Shown: positions 36,819-46,123, counted from the first letter of the stretch. The stretch is DNA of 64,000 nucleotides from DASRHK01 sp963776465 (GCA_963776465.1 CAVZMV010000002.1:1364001-1428000); one strand, 5' to 3'. The notes: a model not told the origin generated them from the sequence alone. Program-made: numbers and translations.

Positions 36819-39335
36819 TCACTCCGGCGGCATCACAGGCGCCCCACCATCAACCCCCGGACACGGCGCGCCATCGAACTCGACGGCGTTGATGTCGATG
36901 AGCTTGCCGCCGTCGCGCAGGAAGTGCGCCTTCTGGCAGCGGCCTGAGAATTTCTTCGCCGAGTCATCGTGCGGATCACGGTCCAAAGGTTCTTCCGGCC
37001 GCGGCGGGACGTTCTCGATCGGCGGGATTGCGGTGCGCTCGTCGTCCCACACGATCAGCGCGCCGCCGGAATTCTGCGCCGGATCGGCGTAGTTCAGCGG
37101 CTCGAGGCCGAAGCCGCGCACGACGTCGGGCTGTCGCTGACCGGTGCCGAGCTTCTGCGCCACGCGGTCGCTCTGCGAGTAATCCACCGGGATGCCCATG
37201 GTCCGCGCCATCACTTCGGCGGACCACTCGGTCACCTGCTGGTCGCCGAAGTTGGGATCGAGCTTGACGATCTTGGGTGTGCCGCCGAATGCGGAGTTGT
37301 CGGTCAGGTGGTGCGCGTAGCCGTCGTTCTCGGAGCGGTCCCACATCATCTGCATCAGGGAATAGAGCAGCTGGCGGTCGATCGGGTCCTGGTAGGCGGC
37401 GTAGAAGAAGATCGCGAACTGGTCGTAGTCCTTGCTGCGGTTGAGCAGGGTCGAGTAGTTCATGCCCAGCGATCCGAGCGCGCCGCGCTCGATGTCCTGG
37501 TCGGCCGCCATCACCACGCCGCCCAGGATGCCGCCCTGCGAGTTGCCGTCGTAGAACACGTGGCTGCGGTCGAACACCGGCCGCCCGTCGATCTGGAACT
37601 CCGGATGCGACGCGAAGCCCTGCGGATGCAGCAGCAGCCGCGCCAGGTACATGAAGTTGACGAAACCCTGCTGCGATCCGTCCGGCACCACCGGGAAGAA
37701 CGAGGCGTCGGCCAGCGAGATGAGCACGTTGCCGATGTCGCCGGTGGCGAAGCCGAAGAAGTCGACCGCGCAGAACAGGTAGTTGAACTCGCGCGAGAGG
37801 TCGGGCACGGCGTCGTAGTTCACGGCGGCGCGCGAGTCGAGCAGGCCGTGGCCGTAGATGCCGGGCAGCGCCGGGTTGTCGGGCGTGGCCTGCGCCGGGA
37901 TCTGGCAGAGGAAGCGCGTGGTCATCGTGCCCAGGAACGGGATGCGATCCGGCAGGCCGTCGCCGTAGCGGATGCCCAGCGGGTCGTCGAGGTTGCTCGG
38001 ATCGCCGGTGCCGCCGGTCGGCAGGTAGAACAGGCGATTGGGTGGCGCGCTGGCGCTGCCGCCGATCGCAGCCGCAGTCTCGAGCAGATCGCAGGCGTCG
38101 CCCCCGGCATCGCCCAGCTGCGCGCACACCGTCGCGACGAGCTGGCCGATCGGCACGGCTTCCGCCGGCGAAGGATCCGCGGGCACCACGTAGCTCGGCA
38201 CGGTGATCGTGCCTTCGATGCGCTTGACGATGCCTTCGCGCGGATCGGCGCTGACGTTGTCGACGGTGAACTGCGGCGCAGCGCAGCGCGCGCTGTCGCT
38301 ATGACGCAGGCAGGTCTCGTTCTCGCCGGTGGCCAGCGCCGCGAAAGCGTCGTCGCGCATGTGGCGCAGGCGTCCGACCTGGCTCTGCGTGCTGAGCACG
38401 GTGAAGTCCCAGGCCAGGTACACGTTGCTGTCGCGCTCGATGCCGGCAGCCTCGAGCACGGGGAAGACATTGGCCTCGAGCTCCGAGCAGCGCTGGATCA
38501 CCGCGGGCAGCGCGGAGCTGAAGCGATCGCGGCAGGCGCGGAAGCCGGGCTGCGCGATCAGGCGCTCGCCGTTGCCGTCCTTGAGATTGCGCAGCACCAC
38601 CACGTAGCGCTTGCCCTCGTTGAAGTTCTTCATGGGGCGAATGAGAAGCGCGGCGCGACCGTTCGGATTGGGCAGCTCGAACGCCGGCGTCGGGATGCCC
38701 TGGAATTCGCCGCTGGAGGCGAGCAGTACGTTGGCGTTGGCGTCGATCTCGCTGAAGACCAGGTGCTTCGTCGGAGCGACGAGCGGATCGTCGGAGACTT
38801 CCAGCACCATGATCGGTGCATCCGCTTCGAGCGAGAGCGCGGGATTGACGATGCCGATCTGCTCCGGCGGCAGGCCGTGCGTCTCGGTGAGAGAGAGGTC
38901 CGGCACGTAGGTCACGATCAGGGCGCCGGGTGAGAAGCCGTCGTTGCGGTTCCATTCCGCCGGGTCCATCGGCTTGCCGAGCACGTTCTTCGGCGTGGCG
39001 GTGATGCGCATGTTGACGCGCCGTCCGGTACCGCCGCGCTCCTTGGACTGGATGCTGCCGGCCGCGGCCGGCACGGTGAAGTGATCGTTGGGGAACGGCA
39101 ACAGGCAGTTGGAGGTGTCGAGCAGATCGCAGCCGTTGACCAGCGCCGTCAGCGAACCGGCCGCGAGCTCGGCGTCGGAAGGCGCAGGGTCGGGCGGCGG
39201 CGGCTCGGTGTCGGGCGGGTCACCACCACCGGTCGGCGGAGGGTTGGAAACGGGGCCGGAGCCACCGATCGGATTGCTGTCGCCGCAGGCGGCGACAAAG
39301 CAGGCAAGGAGTGCAGCGAGGAGGAAGCGGGGCAT
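36819..39335 (-). CDS. Large lipoprotein alpha/beta hydrolase, VolA/Pla-1-like lipase
   Basis: An 838-residue lipoprotein (MPRFLLAALLACFVAACGDS, lipidated Cys17) with a Pro/Gly-rich tether to about residue 55. The segment CLLPFPNDHFT opens an N-terminal domain like that of bacterial virulence-factor lipases, and the nucleophile elbow FYDGNSQGGILGG lies near residue 595. Several Cys pairs in the mature part suggest disulfides outside the cytoplasm. It is likely a surface or periplasmic esterase or lysophospholipase; the substrate is inferred. The ATG at 39335 is preferred over one five codons upstream that lies in repeat sequence. Confidence 0.7.
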   Translation of the reverse strand: MPRFLLAALLACFVAACGDSNPIGGSGPVSNPPPTGGGDPPDTEPPPPDPAPSDAELAAGSLTALVNGCDLLDTSNCLLPFPNDHFTVPAAAGSIQSKERGGTGRRVNMRITATPKNVLGKPMDPAEWNRNDGFSPGALIVTYVPDLSLTETHGLPPEQIGIVNPALSLEADAPIMVLEVSDDPLVAPTKHLVFSEIDANANVLLASSGEFQGIPTPAFELPNPNGRAALLIRPMKNFNEGKRYVVVLRNLKDGNGERLIAQPGFRACRDRFSSALPAVIQRCSELEANVFPVLEAAGIERDSNVYLAWDFTVLSTQSQVGRLRHMRDDAFAALATGENETCLRHSDSARCAAPQFTVDNVSADPREGIVKRIEGTITVPSYVVPADPSPAEAVPIGQLVATVCAQLGDAGGDACDLLETAAAIGGSASAPPNRLFYLPTGGTGDPSNLDDPLGIRYGDGLPDRIPFLGTMTTRFLCQIPAQATPDNPALPGIYGHGLLDSRAAVNYDAVPDLSREFNYLFCAVDFFGFATGDIGNVLISLADASFFPVVPDGSQQGFVNFMYLARLLLHPQGFASHPEFQIDGRPVFDRSHVFYDGNSQGGILGGVVMAADQDIERGALGSLGMNYSTLLNRSKDYDQFAIFFYAAYQDPIDRQLLYSLMQMMWDRSENDGYAHHLTDNSAFGGTPKIVKLDPNFGDQQVTEWSAEVMARTMGIPVDYSQSDRVAQKLGTGQRQPDVVRGFGLEPLNYADPAQNSGGALIVWDDERTAIPPIENVPPRPEEPLDRDPHDDSAKKFSGRCQKAHFLRDGGKLIDINAVEFDGAPCPGVDGGAPVMPPE

Positions 39336-39348
39336 GCCGCCAGTGTAC

Positions 39349-39374
39349 ATGTAGGAGGGGCTTCAGCCCCGACC
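39349..39374. repeat. Family A half-repeat
   Basis: ATGTAGGAGGGGCTTCAGCC plus CCGACC is a single-hairpin unit immediately upstream of the lipase start. Confidence 0.8.
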
Positions 39375-39387
39375 ACTCCCACAAACA

Positions 39388-39413
39388 ATCGCGGCGGCCG
39401 AAGCCGCCGCGAT
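39388..39413 (-). terminator. Terminator of the DUF4397 lipoprotein gene
   Basis: On the minus strand an 11-bp perfect stem ATCGCGGCGGC/GCCGCCGCGAT closes a C(UUCG)G tetraloop and is followed by TGTTTGTGG, 17 bases after the stop codon. Confidence 0.75.
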
Positions 39414-39429
39414 CATCACAAACGCTGGT

Positions 39430-40176
39430 TCAGGGTGCGTTTTCGATCTTGTGGCTCTGGCCCAGGCCATCGAGCACCAGCAAGGCGTAGGTTCCCGTCG
39501 TGGCGTTATTGATCAGCGCGAACTGCTGCGCCGATGCCGCCGGCAACGAGATGGTGCCGCTGTCGAACAGCACGATGCCCGGCACGCCCTGGCCCGTGAC
39601 GCGGATGCGGTAGGAGTTACCCGGCGTGAAGCTCTGCTGCGTGCTCGAATCCTTGAAATCGACCGTCGCCGTCGCGGCGCTGATCGGATCGGCAGGGGCG
39701 GTGAGGAAGAAGTCGACCGGCGTCGGGTGATCCTTGGCCGCGTGGACGAACTGCACTTCGGACTGGCTGTTGTTCAGCTCGTTGTCGTCCGAGATGACCT
39801 CGAAGGCTTCCTGCGAGCCGTTGCCGATGCGGCCGACGGCATAGACGACGGTGACATGGTCGTCGTCGACGTTGGTCGGATCCAGCGTGAAGCTCACGTC
39901 GCTGTTGTTGCCCGTGTTGGTGGTCAGGTTGATGCGGTAGTTGCCCTCGGCAACGTCACGCTCGCCGCTGGCGGTGCCAAAGGCGATGTTGTCGATGTTG
40001 GAGGGGATGCCCTCGATCTCGGCGTCGATCGGGTTGGAATCGGGGACGGCGTTGGCCACACGAAGCACGCCCGAAGGCAGCACGTCGTTGATCGGGTTGT
40101 CGTTTCCTCCGCAGGCCGAAAGGCCAACGGCTGCAACGGCGGCTAGAAGCAGGGGGAATTTCTTGTATGAGCGCAT
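39430..40176 (-). CDS. DUF4397-type lipoprotein
   Basis: A 248-residue lipoprotein (MRSYKKFPLLLAAVAAVGLSAC, lipidated Cys22). The start at 40176 follows GGAGATACCC; a longer frame to 40254 is rejected because the added residues precede a complete signal peptide. The mature protein is all-beta with two similar immunoglobulin-like halves (LRVANAVPDSNPIDAEI and VQFVHAAKDHPTPVDFFL), which matches DUF4397. Function unknown, probably structural or adhesive at the envelope. Confidence 0.78.
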   Translation of the reverse strand: MRSYKKFPLLLAAVAAVGLSACGGNDNPINDVLPSGVLRVANAVPDSNPIDAEIEGIPSNIDNIAFGTASGERDVAEGNYRINLTTNTGNNSDVSFTLDPTNVDDDHVTVVYAVGRIGNGSQEAFEVISDDNELNNSQSEVQFVHAAKDHPTPVDFFLTAPADPISAATATVDFKDSSTQQSFTPGNSYRIRVTGQGVPGIVLFDSGTISLPAASAQQFALINNATTGTYALLVLDGLGQSHKIENAP

Positions 40177-40264
40177 GGGTATCTCCGGGTTTCGTCGGCT
40201 AGTTACCCGGACCTTACGCGGCTGTACGCTCGCGGACCGTCCGCTATCGCACATACGAGGAGAT

Positions 40265-40747
40265 CTAATCCCGGAAATTCTCGAATTGCACCGGGACTTC
40301 CAGCTCCGCCTTGCGCAGCAGGGCGATCACCGTCTGCAGGTCGTCGCGCTTCTTGCCCGTCACCCGCAGCTTGTCGCCGGTGATCGAGGCATCGACCTTG
40401 ATCTTGGATTCCTTGATCTTGGCGATGATCTTCTTGGCCTGCACCTGCTCGATGCCCTGCTTGATCGTCACCGTCTGGCGCGCGCCGGCGAGGTTGGTCA
40501 GCACCTCGCCCAGCTCTAGCGCCTTGAGGTCGATGTGCCGCGTGGCGAGGCGCTTGCGCAGCATGTCCAGCAGCTGGCCCAGCTGATGCTCGCTGGGCGC
40601 GGTCATGGTGATGACGAACTCGGCGCGCTCGAAGGCCGCGTTGGTACCGCGCAGGTCGTAGCGGTTCTCGAGATCACGCACCGCCTGGTTGAAGGCGTTG
40701 TCGAGCTCGTGCTTGTCGACCTGGGACACGACGTCGAAGGAGGGCAT
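40265..40747 (-). CDS. yajQ: YajQ-family nucleotide-binding protein
   Basis: A 160-residue protein with the full YajQ sequence pattern: MPSFDVVSQVDKHELDNA, ENRYDLRGT, QVQAKKIIAKIKESK and VQFENFRD at the end. YajQ proteins bind nucleotides, and in Xanthomonas a homologue is a cyclic-di-GMP effector. It stands alone, minus strand, with a family D repeat upstream. Confidence 0.96.
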   Translation of the reverse strand: MPSFDVVSQVDKHELDNAFNQAVRDLENRYDLRGTNAAFERAEFVITMTAPSEHQLGQLLDMLRKRLATRHIDLKALELGEVLTNLAGARQTVTIKQGIEQVQAKKIIAKIKESKIKVDASITGDKLRVTGKKRDDLQTVIALLRKAELEVPVQFENFRD

Positions 40748-40760
40748 GTGGCTATTTTAC

Positions 40761-40818
40761 GTGGTTCGACAGGCTCACCACGAACGGAGGTCCGTTCGCC
40801 CTGAGCTTGTCGAAGGGC
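40761..40818. repeat. Family D repeat (GGTTCGACAGGCTCACC...CCTGAGCTTGTCGAAGG)
   Basis: A widespread proteobacterial palindromic repeat: GTGGTTCGACAGGCTCACCA at the left and GCCCTGAGCTTGTCGAAGGG at the right, with GAACGGAGGTCCGTTC in the centre. It lies between yajQ and the DNA glycosylase gene. Confidence 0.85.
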
Positions 40819-40819
40819 G

Positions 40820-41563
40820 TCAGCCGTAACGGACCTGGCAGTTGCCACAAAAGAAGGCGCGACGCTTTTTGGTGCCGAGCGACTTGGCGTACTGCAGGCG
40901 GATCTTGCAGCGCGGGCAGGTGGTCTTGGCGTGTACGCACCAGTGCTTGCGCAGCACGTAGGCCTTCTTCCACTTGTAGAAATCGAAGCTGTACTCGCGC
41001 GCCTGCTTGATCATCTCGCCGAGCTTGCGCGGCGGCAGCTTGCCGACCTTCGACAGCGGATGCACGCGGATCCGGTAGAGCACCTCGTTCTTGATGATGT
41101 TGCCGGCGCCGGCGAAGACGTCCTGATCCAGCAGCGCATCGCAGGCGAGCATCGAGGGCTGGGCTTCCAGCTTCGCGCGCGCCTTGCGCGGGCTCCAGGC
41201 GTCCGACATCACGTCGGCGCTCCAGTCGTAGACCTCGTCCAGGTCCTCTTCGATGAGGCGCACAGAGCAGGCGTAGAAGCTGATTTCCTTGCCGCGCCCG
41301 AACTCCAGGCGCAATCGCGGGTTGTCGATCTTGCGGCGCTCGTTGATCAGGTACTTGCCGAACAGCATGAAGTGCACGCGCACGGAGAAGTCGGGGAACT
41401 GCATCAGGAAGTGCTTGCCCCAGCTCTTCAGCGCGAGGAGCTTCTTGCCAGCGAGGCGCTGCGGGTCGATAACCTTGCTGTTGCCGCTGGCGCGCAGCAC
41501 CTTCTTGCCGGCGAACGACGCGGCTTCTTCGCGAAGGATGACGATCGATGGACCTTCGGGCAT
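40820..41563 (-). CDS. nei: Formamidopyrimidine/endonuclease VIII-type DNA glycosylase
   Basis: A 247-residue Fpg/Nei glycosylase-lyase for oxidised bases. After Met removal the catalytic Pro-Glu (MPEGPS) is N-terminal; the start at 41563 is chosen for that reason although the frame is open further upstream. The conserved Lys (LALKSWGKHFLM), the helix-two-turn-helix (DQDVFAGAGNIIKNEVLY) and the C-terminal zinc finger (TCPRCK...FFCGNCQ) are present. PEGPS favours the Nei (endonuclease VIII) branch. Confidence 0.9.
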   Translation of the reverse strand: MPEGPSIVILREEAASFAGKKVLRASGNSKVIDPQRLAGKKLLALKSWGKHFLMQFPDFSVRVHFMLFGKYLINERRKIDNPRLRLEFGRGKEISFYACSVRLIEEDLDEVYDWSADVMSDAWSPRKARAKLEAQPSMLACDALLDQDVFAGAGNIIKNEVLYRIRVHPLSKVGKLPPRKLGEMIKQAREYSFDFYKWKKAYVLRKHWCVHAKTTCPRCKIRLQYAKSLGTKKRRAFFCGNCQVRYG

Positions 41564-41618
41564 ACGGTTATGACCACAGCCGCCGCGTAGAATCACCGCA
41601 CACAACGGGGGAATAACG

Positions 41619-42011
41619 ATGACCATCACACCGCTCTACGCGGGCATCCTGGCGTTCTTTTACCTGGCACTCAGCTACCGCGTGGTGCAGCAGCGCGGGC
41701 ACGGCGTGAGCCTGGGCGACGGTGGCGACGCCGTGCTGCTGCGCCGCATCCGCGGCCACGGCAACTTCTCCGAGTACGTGCCGCTGATCCTGCTGATGAT
41801 GGCGATGCTCGAGGTCGGCGGCATGCGCGGCTGGCTGATGCACGTCATCGGCGCGACGCTCGTGGTCGCGCGACTTCTCCACGGTGTGGCGCTGTCATTC
41901 ACCGAGAAGTGGACCTTCGGCCGCTTCTGGGGGACGCTGCTGACGTTCATCCTGCTGGCGGTGTGCGGCGGGCTGTGCGTTTGGCGCGGCCTCGCCGGCT
42001 TGCACATGTAG
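41619..42011 (+). CDS. MAPEG-family membrane protein
   Basis: A 130-residue protein with four hydrophobic spans and the MAPEG pattern (RIRGHGNFSEYVPLILLMMAMLE, then VVARLLHGVAL). Bacterial MAPEG proteins are glutathione-linked, but their substrates are mostly unknown. GGGGGAATAACG precedes the ATG. Confidence 0.88.
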   Translation: MTITPLYAGILAFFYLALSYRVVQQRGHGVSLGDGGDAVLLRRIRGHGNFSEYVPLILLMMAMLEVGGMRGWLMHVIGATLVVARLLHGVALSFTEKWTFGRFWGTLLTFILLAVCGGLCVWRGLAGLHM

Positions 42012-42013
42012 GC

Positions 42014-42068
42014 TTTTGTAGGAGGGGCTTTAGCCCCGACCGGTCGCGGCTAAAGCCGCTCCTACAAC
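42014..42068. repeat. Family A repeat (full)
   Basis: TTTGTAGGAGGGGCTTTAGC at left and TAAAGCCGCTCCTACAAC at right, GACCGGTCG in the middle. On the minus strand its TGTAGGAG supplies the stop codon of the BaiN-like gene (42062-42064). Confidence 0.87.
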
Positions 42069-43268
42069 GCCATCCCCGCCGCACTCGCCGACGCCCAAGC
42101 CCACTGGAAGTTGTGGCCGCCGAGGTGCCCGGTGACGTCGACGACCTCGCCGACGAAGTAGAGCCCGGGCATCAGGCGCGACTCCATCGTCGTGGATGAG
42201 ATCTGGTCGGTGTCGACGCCGCCCAGCGTCACCTCGGCAGTGGCGTAGCCCTCGGTGCCGCTGGCGGGGATCGGCCACCTCTGCAGCTGATCCGTGATGG
42301 CCTTGAGCTGCGCGGTGGAGTACCTGCCGCATCGGCTTGTTCACGATGCCGAGCTCGCACAGCCGCTGTGCCAGGCGCTTGGGGATGACGTCGCCGAGAA
42401 CGGTCTTGAGCTCGGCGTCGCGGCGTGAACCGCCCCCACCCGGGCCCTCCCCCGCAAGCGGGGGAGGGACTCCATCAGGGAGAAGGTTTGCATGCAGCGC
42501 GTCGCCGGGCCGCCAGTACCGACGAGATCTGCAGGATCGCGGGGCCGCTGACGCCGCGGTGCGTGAAGAGCATGAAGTTGCGGAAGCTGGTGCCGTTGCA
42601 GCTGGCTTCGATCGGCAGCGACAGGCCGCTCAGATCCCCGAAGCGCTCGAGCGCCTTGGCGTCGAACGTCAGCGGCACCAGGCCCGCGCGCGTCGGCACG
42701 ATGTCGTGCCCGAACTGGCGCGCGAGCTCGTAGCCGAACCCGGTCGCGCCCATCTTCGGGATCGACACGCCGCCGGTGGCGACGACCAGCGATCGGGCGC
42801 GCAGCTGCTCGCGCGCGCCGCTCGAGCGATCCGCGGTCTCGACCACGAAGCCGTCGCGATCGCGCATCACGCGCGTGATCTCCCGGTCCAGTACCAGACT
42901 TCGGCGCCGGCGTCGACGCACTCGTCGAGCAGCATCTTCACGATCTGCTTTGAAGAGTCGTCGCAGAACAATTGCCCCAGTTCCTTCTCGTGATAGGCGA
43001 TGCCGTGCTTCTCGACCATCGCGATGAAGTCCCACTGCGTGTACCGCGCCAACGCGGACTTGCAGAAGTGCGGGTTGCGCGAGAGGAAGTTCTCCGGCGA
43101 GCAGTGCAGGTTGGTGAAGTTGCAGCGGCCGCCGCCCGACATGAGGATCTTCTTGCCCGGCTTGTTGGCGTGCTCGATGACGCGCACGCGCCGGCCGCGA
43201 TGGCCGGCGACCTGCGCGCACATGAGGCCAGCGCCGCCGGCGCCGAGGATCAGGACGTCAGCGTCCAA
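42062..43268 (-). pseudogene. BaiN/HI0933-type FAD-dependent oxidoreductase, three frameshifts plus a repeat
   Basis: The parts make one flavoprotein of about 400 residues. The N-terminus has the FAD motif GAGGAGLMCA and GKKILMSGGGRCNF; after a shift near 42890 the frame continues with LVVATGGVSIPKMGATGFGY and FTHRGVSGPAILQISS; after a second near 42520 with YWRPGDALHANLLP; a family B repeat (42427-42471) follows; and after a third near 42322 it ends with YFVGEVVDVTGHLGG and FQWAWASA. All three shifts are at GGTACT sequences. It starts with TTG overlapping the E1 stop. It is either a real pseudogene or an assembly artefact. Confidence 0.82.
42427..42471. repeat. Family B repeat within the BaiN-like pseudogene
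   Basis: ACCGCCCCCACCCGGGCCC leads into the hairpin CCCTCCCCCGCAAGCGGGGG. The hairpin is identical to that in the carboxyltransferase gene at 13878-13922. Confidence 0.85.
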
Positions 43269-45447
43269 TCAGCGCCCGGGCTGCGGCAGTGATCGAATCC
43301 TTCGACGGCAGCGTGCAGGTCGCGCCGACGCCGAGCGGAATGAAGCTGTCCTCGGCGGTGATGCGCGCGAGACGCGACGATTCGACGCCACGCTCGACCA
43401 GCGCCGTGATCAGCTCCTCGCTGACCGAGCCGCTGCGCCGGCATTCGTCGACGATGAGAACGCGCCGGCATTCGCGCACGGCCTGGAACAGGCGGTCGTG
43501 ATCGATGCCGGTGAGCCAGCGCAGGTCGATCAGCCGCACCTTCGCGCCGTTCTTCTCGATCTCCGGCAGTGCCTGGCGCGACAGATAGATGCCGTTGCCG
43601 TAGCTGACGATCGCAAGATCGCGCCCGTCGCCGTGCACGCCGAGCTCGCCGCGGGCGAGGAGATGCTTCGGCCCCGGATCGGCGAACGACCATAGCCCGT
43701 CGTCCGGCTTGTGCAGGTCTCGCGTGTGATACAGCGCGATCGGCTCGAGGTAGATCACCACGCGCTGCTCCTCGTCGGCGAGGCGCACGCACTCCTGCAA
43801 CAGGCCCACCGCGTCGGCGGCGTTGGACGGGCAGGCGACCAGGATGCCGGGAATGTCGCGGAGCACGGCGATGGCGTTGTCGTTGTGGAAGTGGCCGCCG
43901 AAGCCTTTCTGGTATGCGAGGCCCGCCATGCGCACGACCATGGGGTTCGTGTACTGACCCTTGGAGAAGAACGACAGCGTCGACGCCTCGCCGCGAATCT
44001 GGTCCTCGGCGTTGTGCAGATAAGCGAGGTACTGGATCTCGACGACCGGCAGGAGGCCGTTCTGTCCCATCCCGATCGAAAGCCCGAGGATCGTCTGCTC
44101 GTCGAGCAGCGTGTCGATCACGCGATGCTGTCCGTGTCTGGCCTGCAGCTTCAGCGTCACGCCATACACGCCGCCCTTGTGGCCGATGTCCTCGCCCGCC
44201 ATGACCATGTGGGGATACGTCGTTAGCAAGCGGTCCAGCGTCGTGTTGATCAGCTTGGCCATGGTTGTGGATCCCCTCTCCCCTTGGGGGAGAGGGCCAG
44301 GGAGAGGGGTAACTATCGCTCTGCTTTTCCTTTTCCCCGGCACGATCGACGCCATCACCGCCTTCGCCGTCGAGAGCTTCGGCCGCGACACCGCTTCCTG
44401 TGCGACGCGCTTCACTTCCTCGCCGATGGCGTCGTAGCGCGCGACGATCTCGCTCGCGCTCATCAGGCCGTGCTCGAGCACGAGCGCGGCGCTGTAGAGG
44501 AGCGGGTCCTGCTTATCCATCGCTTCGATCTGATCCGGCGTCAGATAGGCCTCCTGCGCGTCGGCGCCGGCGTGGCCCATCAAGCGCACGCAGCGCATGT
44601 GCAGGAACACCGGCTGGCGCCGATGCCGCGCGATGTGCTCGGCCTCGCGGGTGACCTTGTAGGTGTCGAGCAGGTCCAAGCCGTCGCAGGGCAGGTAGTG
44701 GATCGCGGGACGGCCGCGCATGTTCGCGGCGATCCAATCCTTGGGCGTCGGCGTCGAGACGCCAAGGCCGTTGTCCTCGCACAGCAGGATCAGCGGCATC
44801 GGCACGTTCTGATATGCGGTCCACGCGGCGGCGTTGATCGCGCCCTGCGCGGTGGAGTGGTTCACCGACGCGTCGCCGAAGCTGCACAACACGACGCTGT
44901 CGTCCGGCCACTCGCCCTTGCCGATCTTCTCGCCGATGCGTCGCCGCAGCGCGAAGCTGAACGCGGTGCCGACCGCTTTGGGCAACTGCGAGGCGATCGT
45001 GCTCGTCTGCGGCGGAACGTTGAGTTCCTTGGATCCGAGCACCTTGTGCCGGCCGCCGGCGATCGGATCGTCGGCGGAGGCGACGAACGACAGCAGCATG
45101 TCGAGCAGGATGTCGTGCCCTCGGCGCTGCTTGCTGCGCTGGATCAGGAACGCGGCGCCGCGGTAATGCAGGAACGCGGGATCGGTGAGACGCAGCGCCT
45201 TGGCAACCGCGGCGTTGCCTTCGTGTCCGGAGCTGCCGATGGTGTAGAAACCTGCTTTCAGCGCGTGCAGGCGGCGCGCGTGGAAATCGAGCTGGCGCGA
45301 GAGGATCTGCGACTCGAACAGCTCGACGAGATCGGCTCCGGTGAGCCCGGCCTCGGCCAGCGTCCAGGAATGGGCGGGGCGAGGGAGCGTGCCTTCGCCA
45401 ACGGACTTGCGAAAGCGCAGGTCGACCGGGAAGAGGAGTTCGGACAT
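43258..45447 (-). CDS. Fused alpha/beta E1 of a branched-chain-type 2-oxoacid dehydrogenase, joined by a repeat
   Basis: A 729-residue thiamine-diphosphate enzyme. Residues 1-375 are the alpha part (GSSGHEGNAAVA, TPP motif GDASVNHSTAQGAINAAAW...CEDNGLG), residues about 396-729 the beta part (GEDIGHKGGVYGVT, PVVEIQYLAYLHNA, VDECRRSGS). Between them, residues 378-392 (TPLPGPLPQGERGS) are the translation of a family C repeat. A Met with normal beta-subunit beginning (MAKLINTTLDRLL) directly follows, suggesting two formerly separate genes. E1 decarboxylates the 2-oxoacid and loads the acyl group on E2 lipoate; no E2 or E3 gene is in the window. Confidence 0.88.
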   Translation of the reverse strand: MSELLFPVDLRFRKSVGEGTLPRPAHSWTLAEAGLTGADLVELFESQILSRQLDFHARRLHALKAGFYTIGSSGHEGNAAVAKALRLTDPAFLHYRGAAFLIQRSKQRRGHDILLDMLLSFVASADDPIAGGRHKVLGSKELNVPPQTSTIASQLPKAVGTAFSFALRRRIGEKIGKGEWPDDSVVLCSFGDASVNHSTAQGAINAAAWTAYQNVPMPLILLCEDNGLGVSTPTPKDWIAANMRGRPAIHYLPCDGLDLLDTYKVTREAEHIARHRRQPVFLHMRCVRLMGHAGADAQEAYLTPDQIEAMDKQDPLLYSAALVLEHGLMSASEIVARYDAIGEEVKRVAQEAVSRPKLSTAKAVMASIVPGKRKSRAIVTPLPGPLPQGERGSTTMAKLINTTLDRLLTTYPHMVMAGEDIGHKGGVYGVTLKLQARHGQHRVIDTLLDEQTILGLSIGMGQNGLLPVVEIQYLAYLHNAEDQIRGEASTLSFFSKGQYTNPMVVRMAGLAYQKGFGGHFHNDNAIAVLRDIPGILVACPSNAADAVGLLQECVRLADEEQRVVIYLEPIALYHTRDLHKPDDGLWSFADPGPKHLLARGELGVHGDGRDLAIVSYGNGIYLSRQALPEIEKNGAKVRLIDLRWLTGIDHDRLFQAVRECRRVLIVDECRRSGSVSEELITALVERGVESSRLARITAEDSFIPLGVGATCTLPSKDSITAAARALIGR
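44273..44310. repeat. Family C repeat forming the E1 alpha-beta linker
   Basis: CCCCTCTCCCCTTGGGGGAG is followed by AGGGCCAGGGAGAGGGGT. It is nearly identical to 16711-16751 and is translated on the minus strand without a stop. Confidence 0.9.
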
Positions 45448-45472
45448 CGGCCTAGCTTAGACTCCCGTCGCC

Positions 45473-46123
45473 ATGGCTGAAAAACCCCACTCCGCCGCCT
45501 GCGAGCGCAACCGCGATCCGATCCTGGCGGTGCTGCGCGAGCATTTCGACGATTGCCGGCACGTGCTGGAGATCGGCAGCGGCACGGGTCAGCACGCGGT
45601 GCATTTCGCGCAGGCCATGCCGCACCTGGTGTGGCAGACCTCCGACGTGCCGGAGAATCACGCCGGCATCCGCGCGTGGCTGGACGAGGCGCGGCTGCCG
45701 AACGCGCGACCGCCGATCGCGCTCGACGTGGACAAGCCGTGGCCGCGCAAGCGCTTCGACCTGCCGGGCCGCAAGGCCGAGGGCTACGACGCGGTGTTCA
45801 GCGCCAACACGCTGCACATCATGAGCTGGCCGCAGGTGCAGCGGATGTTCGCCAAGCTGCCGTCGGTGATGTCGGGCGACGCAAGGCTCGTGATCTACGG
45901 ACCGTTCAACTACGGCGGCCAGTTCACCAGCCCCAGCAACGAGCAATTCGAGAAGACGCTGAAGGGCTGGGGCGCGCACATGGGCATCCGCGATTTCGAG
46001 GCGGTCGACGCGCTCGCGCACGAAAGCGGATTGCATCTCATCGAGGATCGGGCGATGCCGGCGAACAACCGGTGCATCGTCTGGACGCGGGGCAAGGTGA
46101 AGGCGCGCGTCGCGCGCCACTAG
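45473..46123 (+). CDS. DUF938 methyltransferase-like protein
   Basis: A 216-residue SAM-dependent methyltransferase fold. The AdoMet site is VLEIGSGTGQHAVHFA near residue 32; the protein begins SAACERNRDPIL and has SANTLHIMSW and YGPFNYGG, all typical of DUF938. Substrate unknown. It is divergent from the E1 gene and overlaps the ABC permease gene tail-to-tail by 4 bases. Confidence 0.9.
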   Translation: MAEKPHSAACERNRDPILAVLREHFDDCRHVLEIGSGTGQHAVHFAQAMPHLVWQTSDVPENHAGIRAWLDEARLPNARPPIALDVDKPWPRKRFDLPGRKAEGYDAVFSANTLHIMSWPQVQRMFAKLPSVMSGDARLVIYGPFNYGGQFTSPSNEQFEKTLKGWGAHMGIRDFEAVDALAHESGLHLIEDRAMPANNRCIVWTRGKVKARVARH

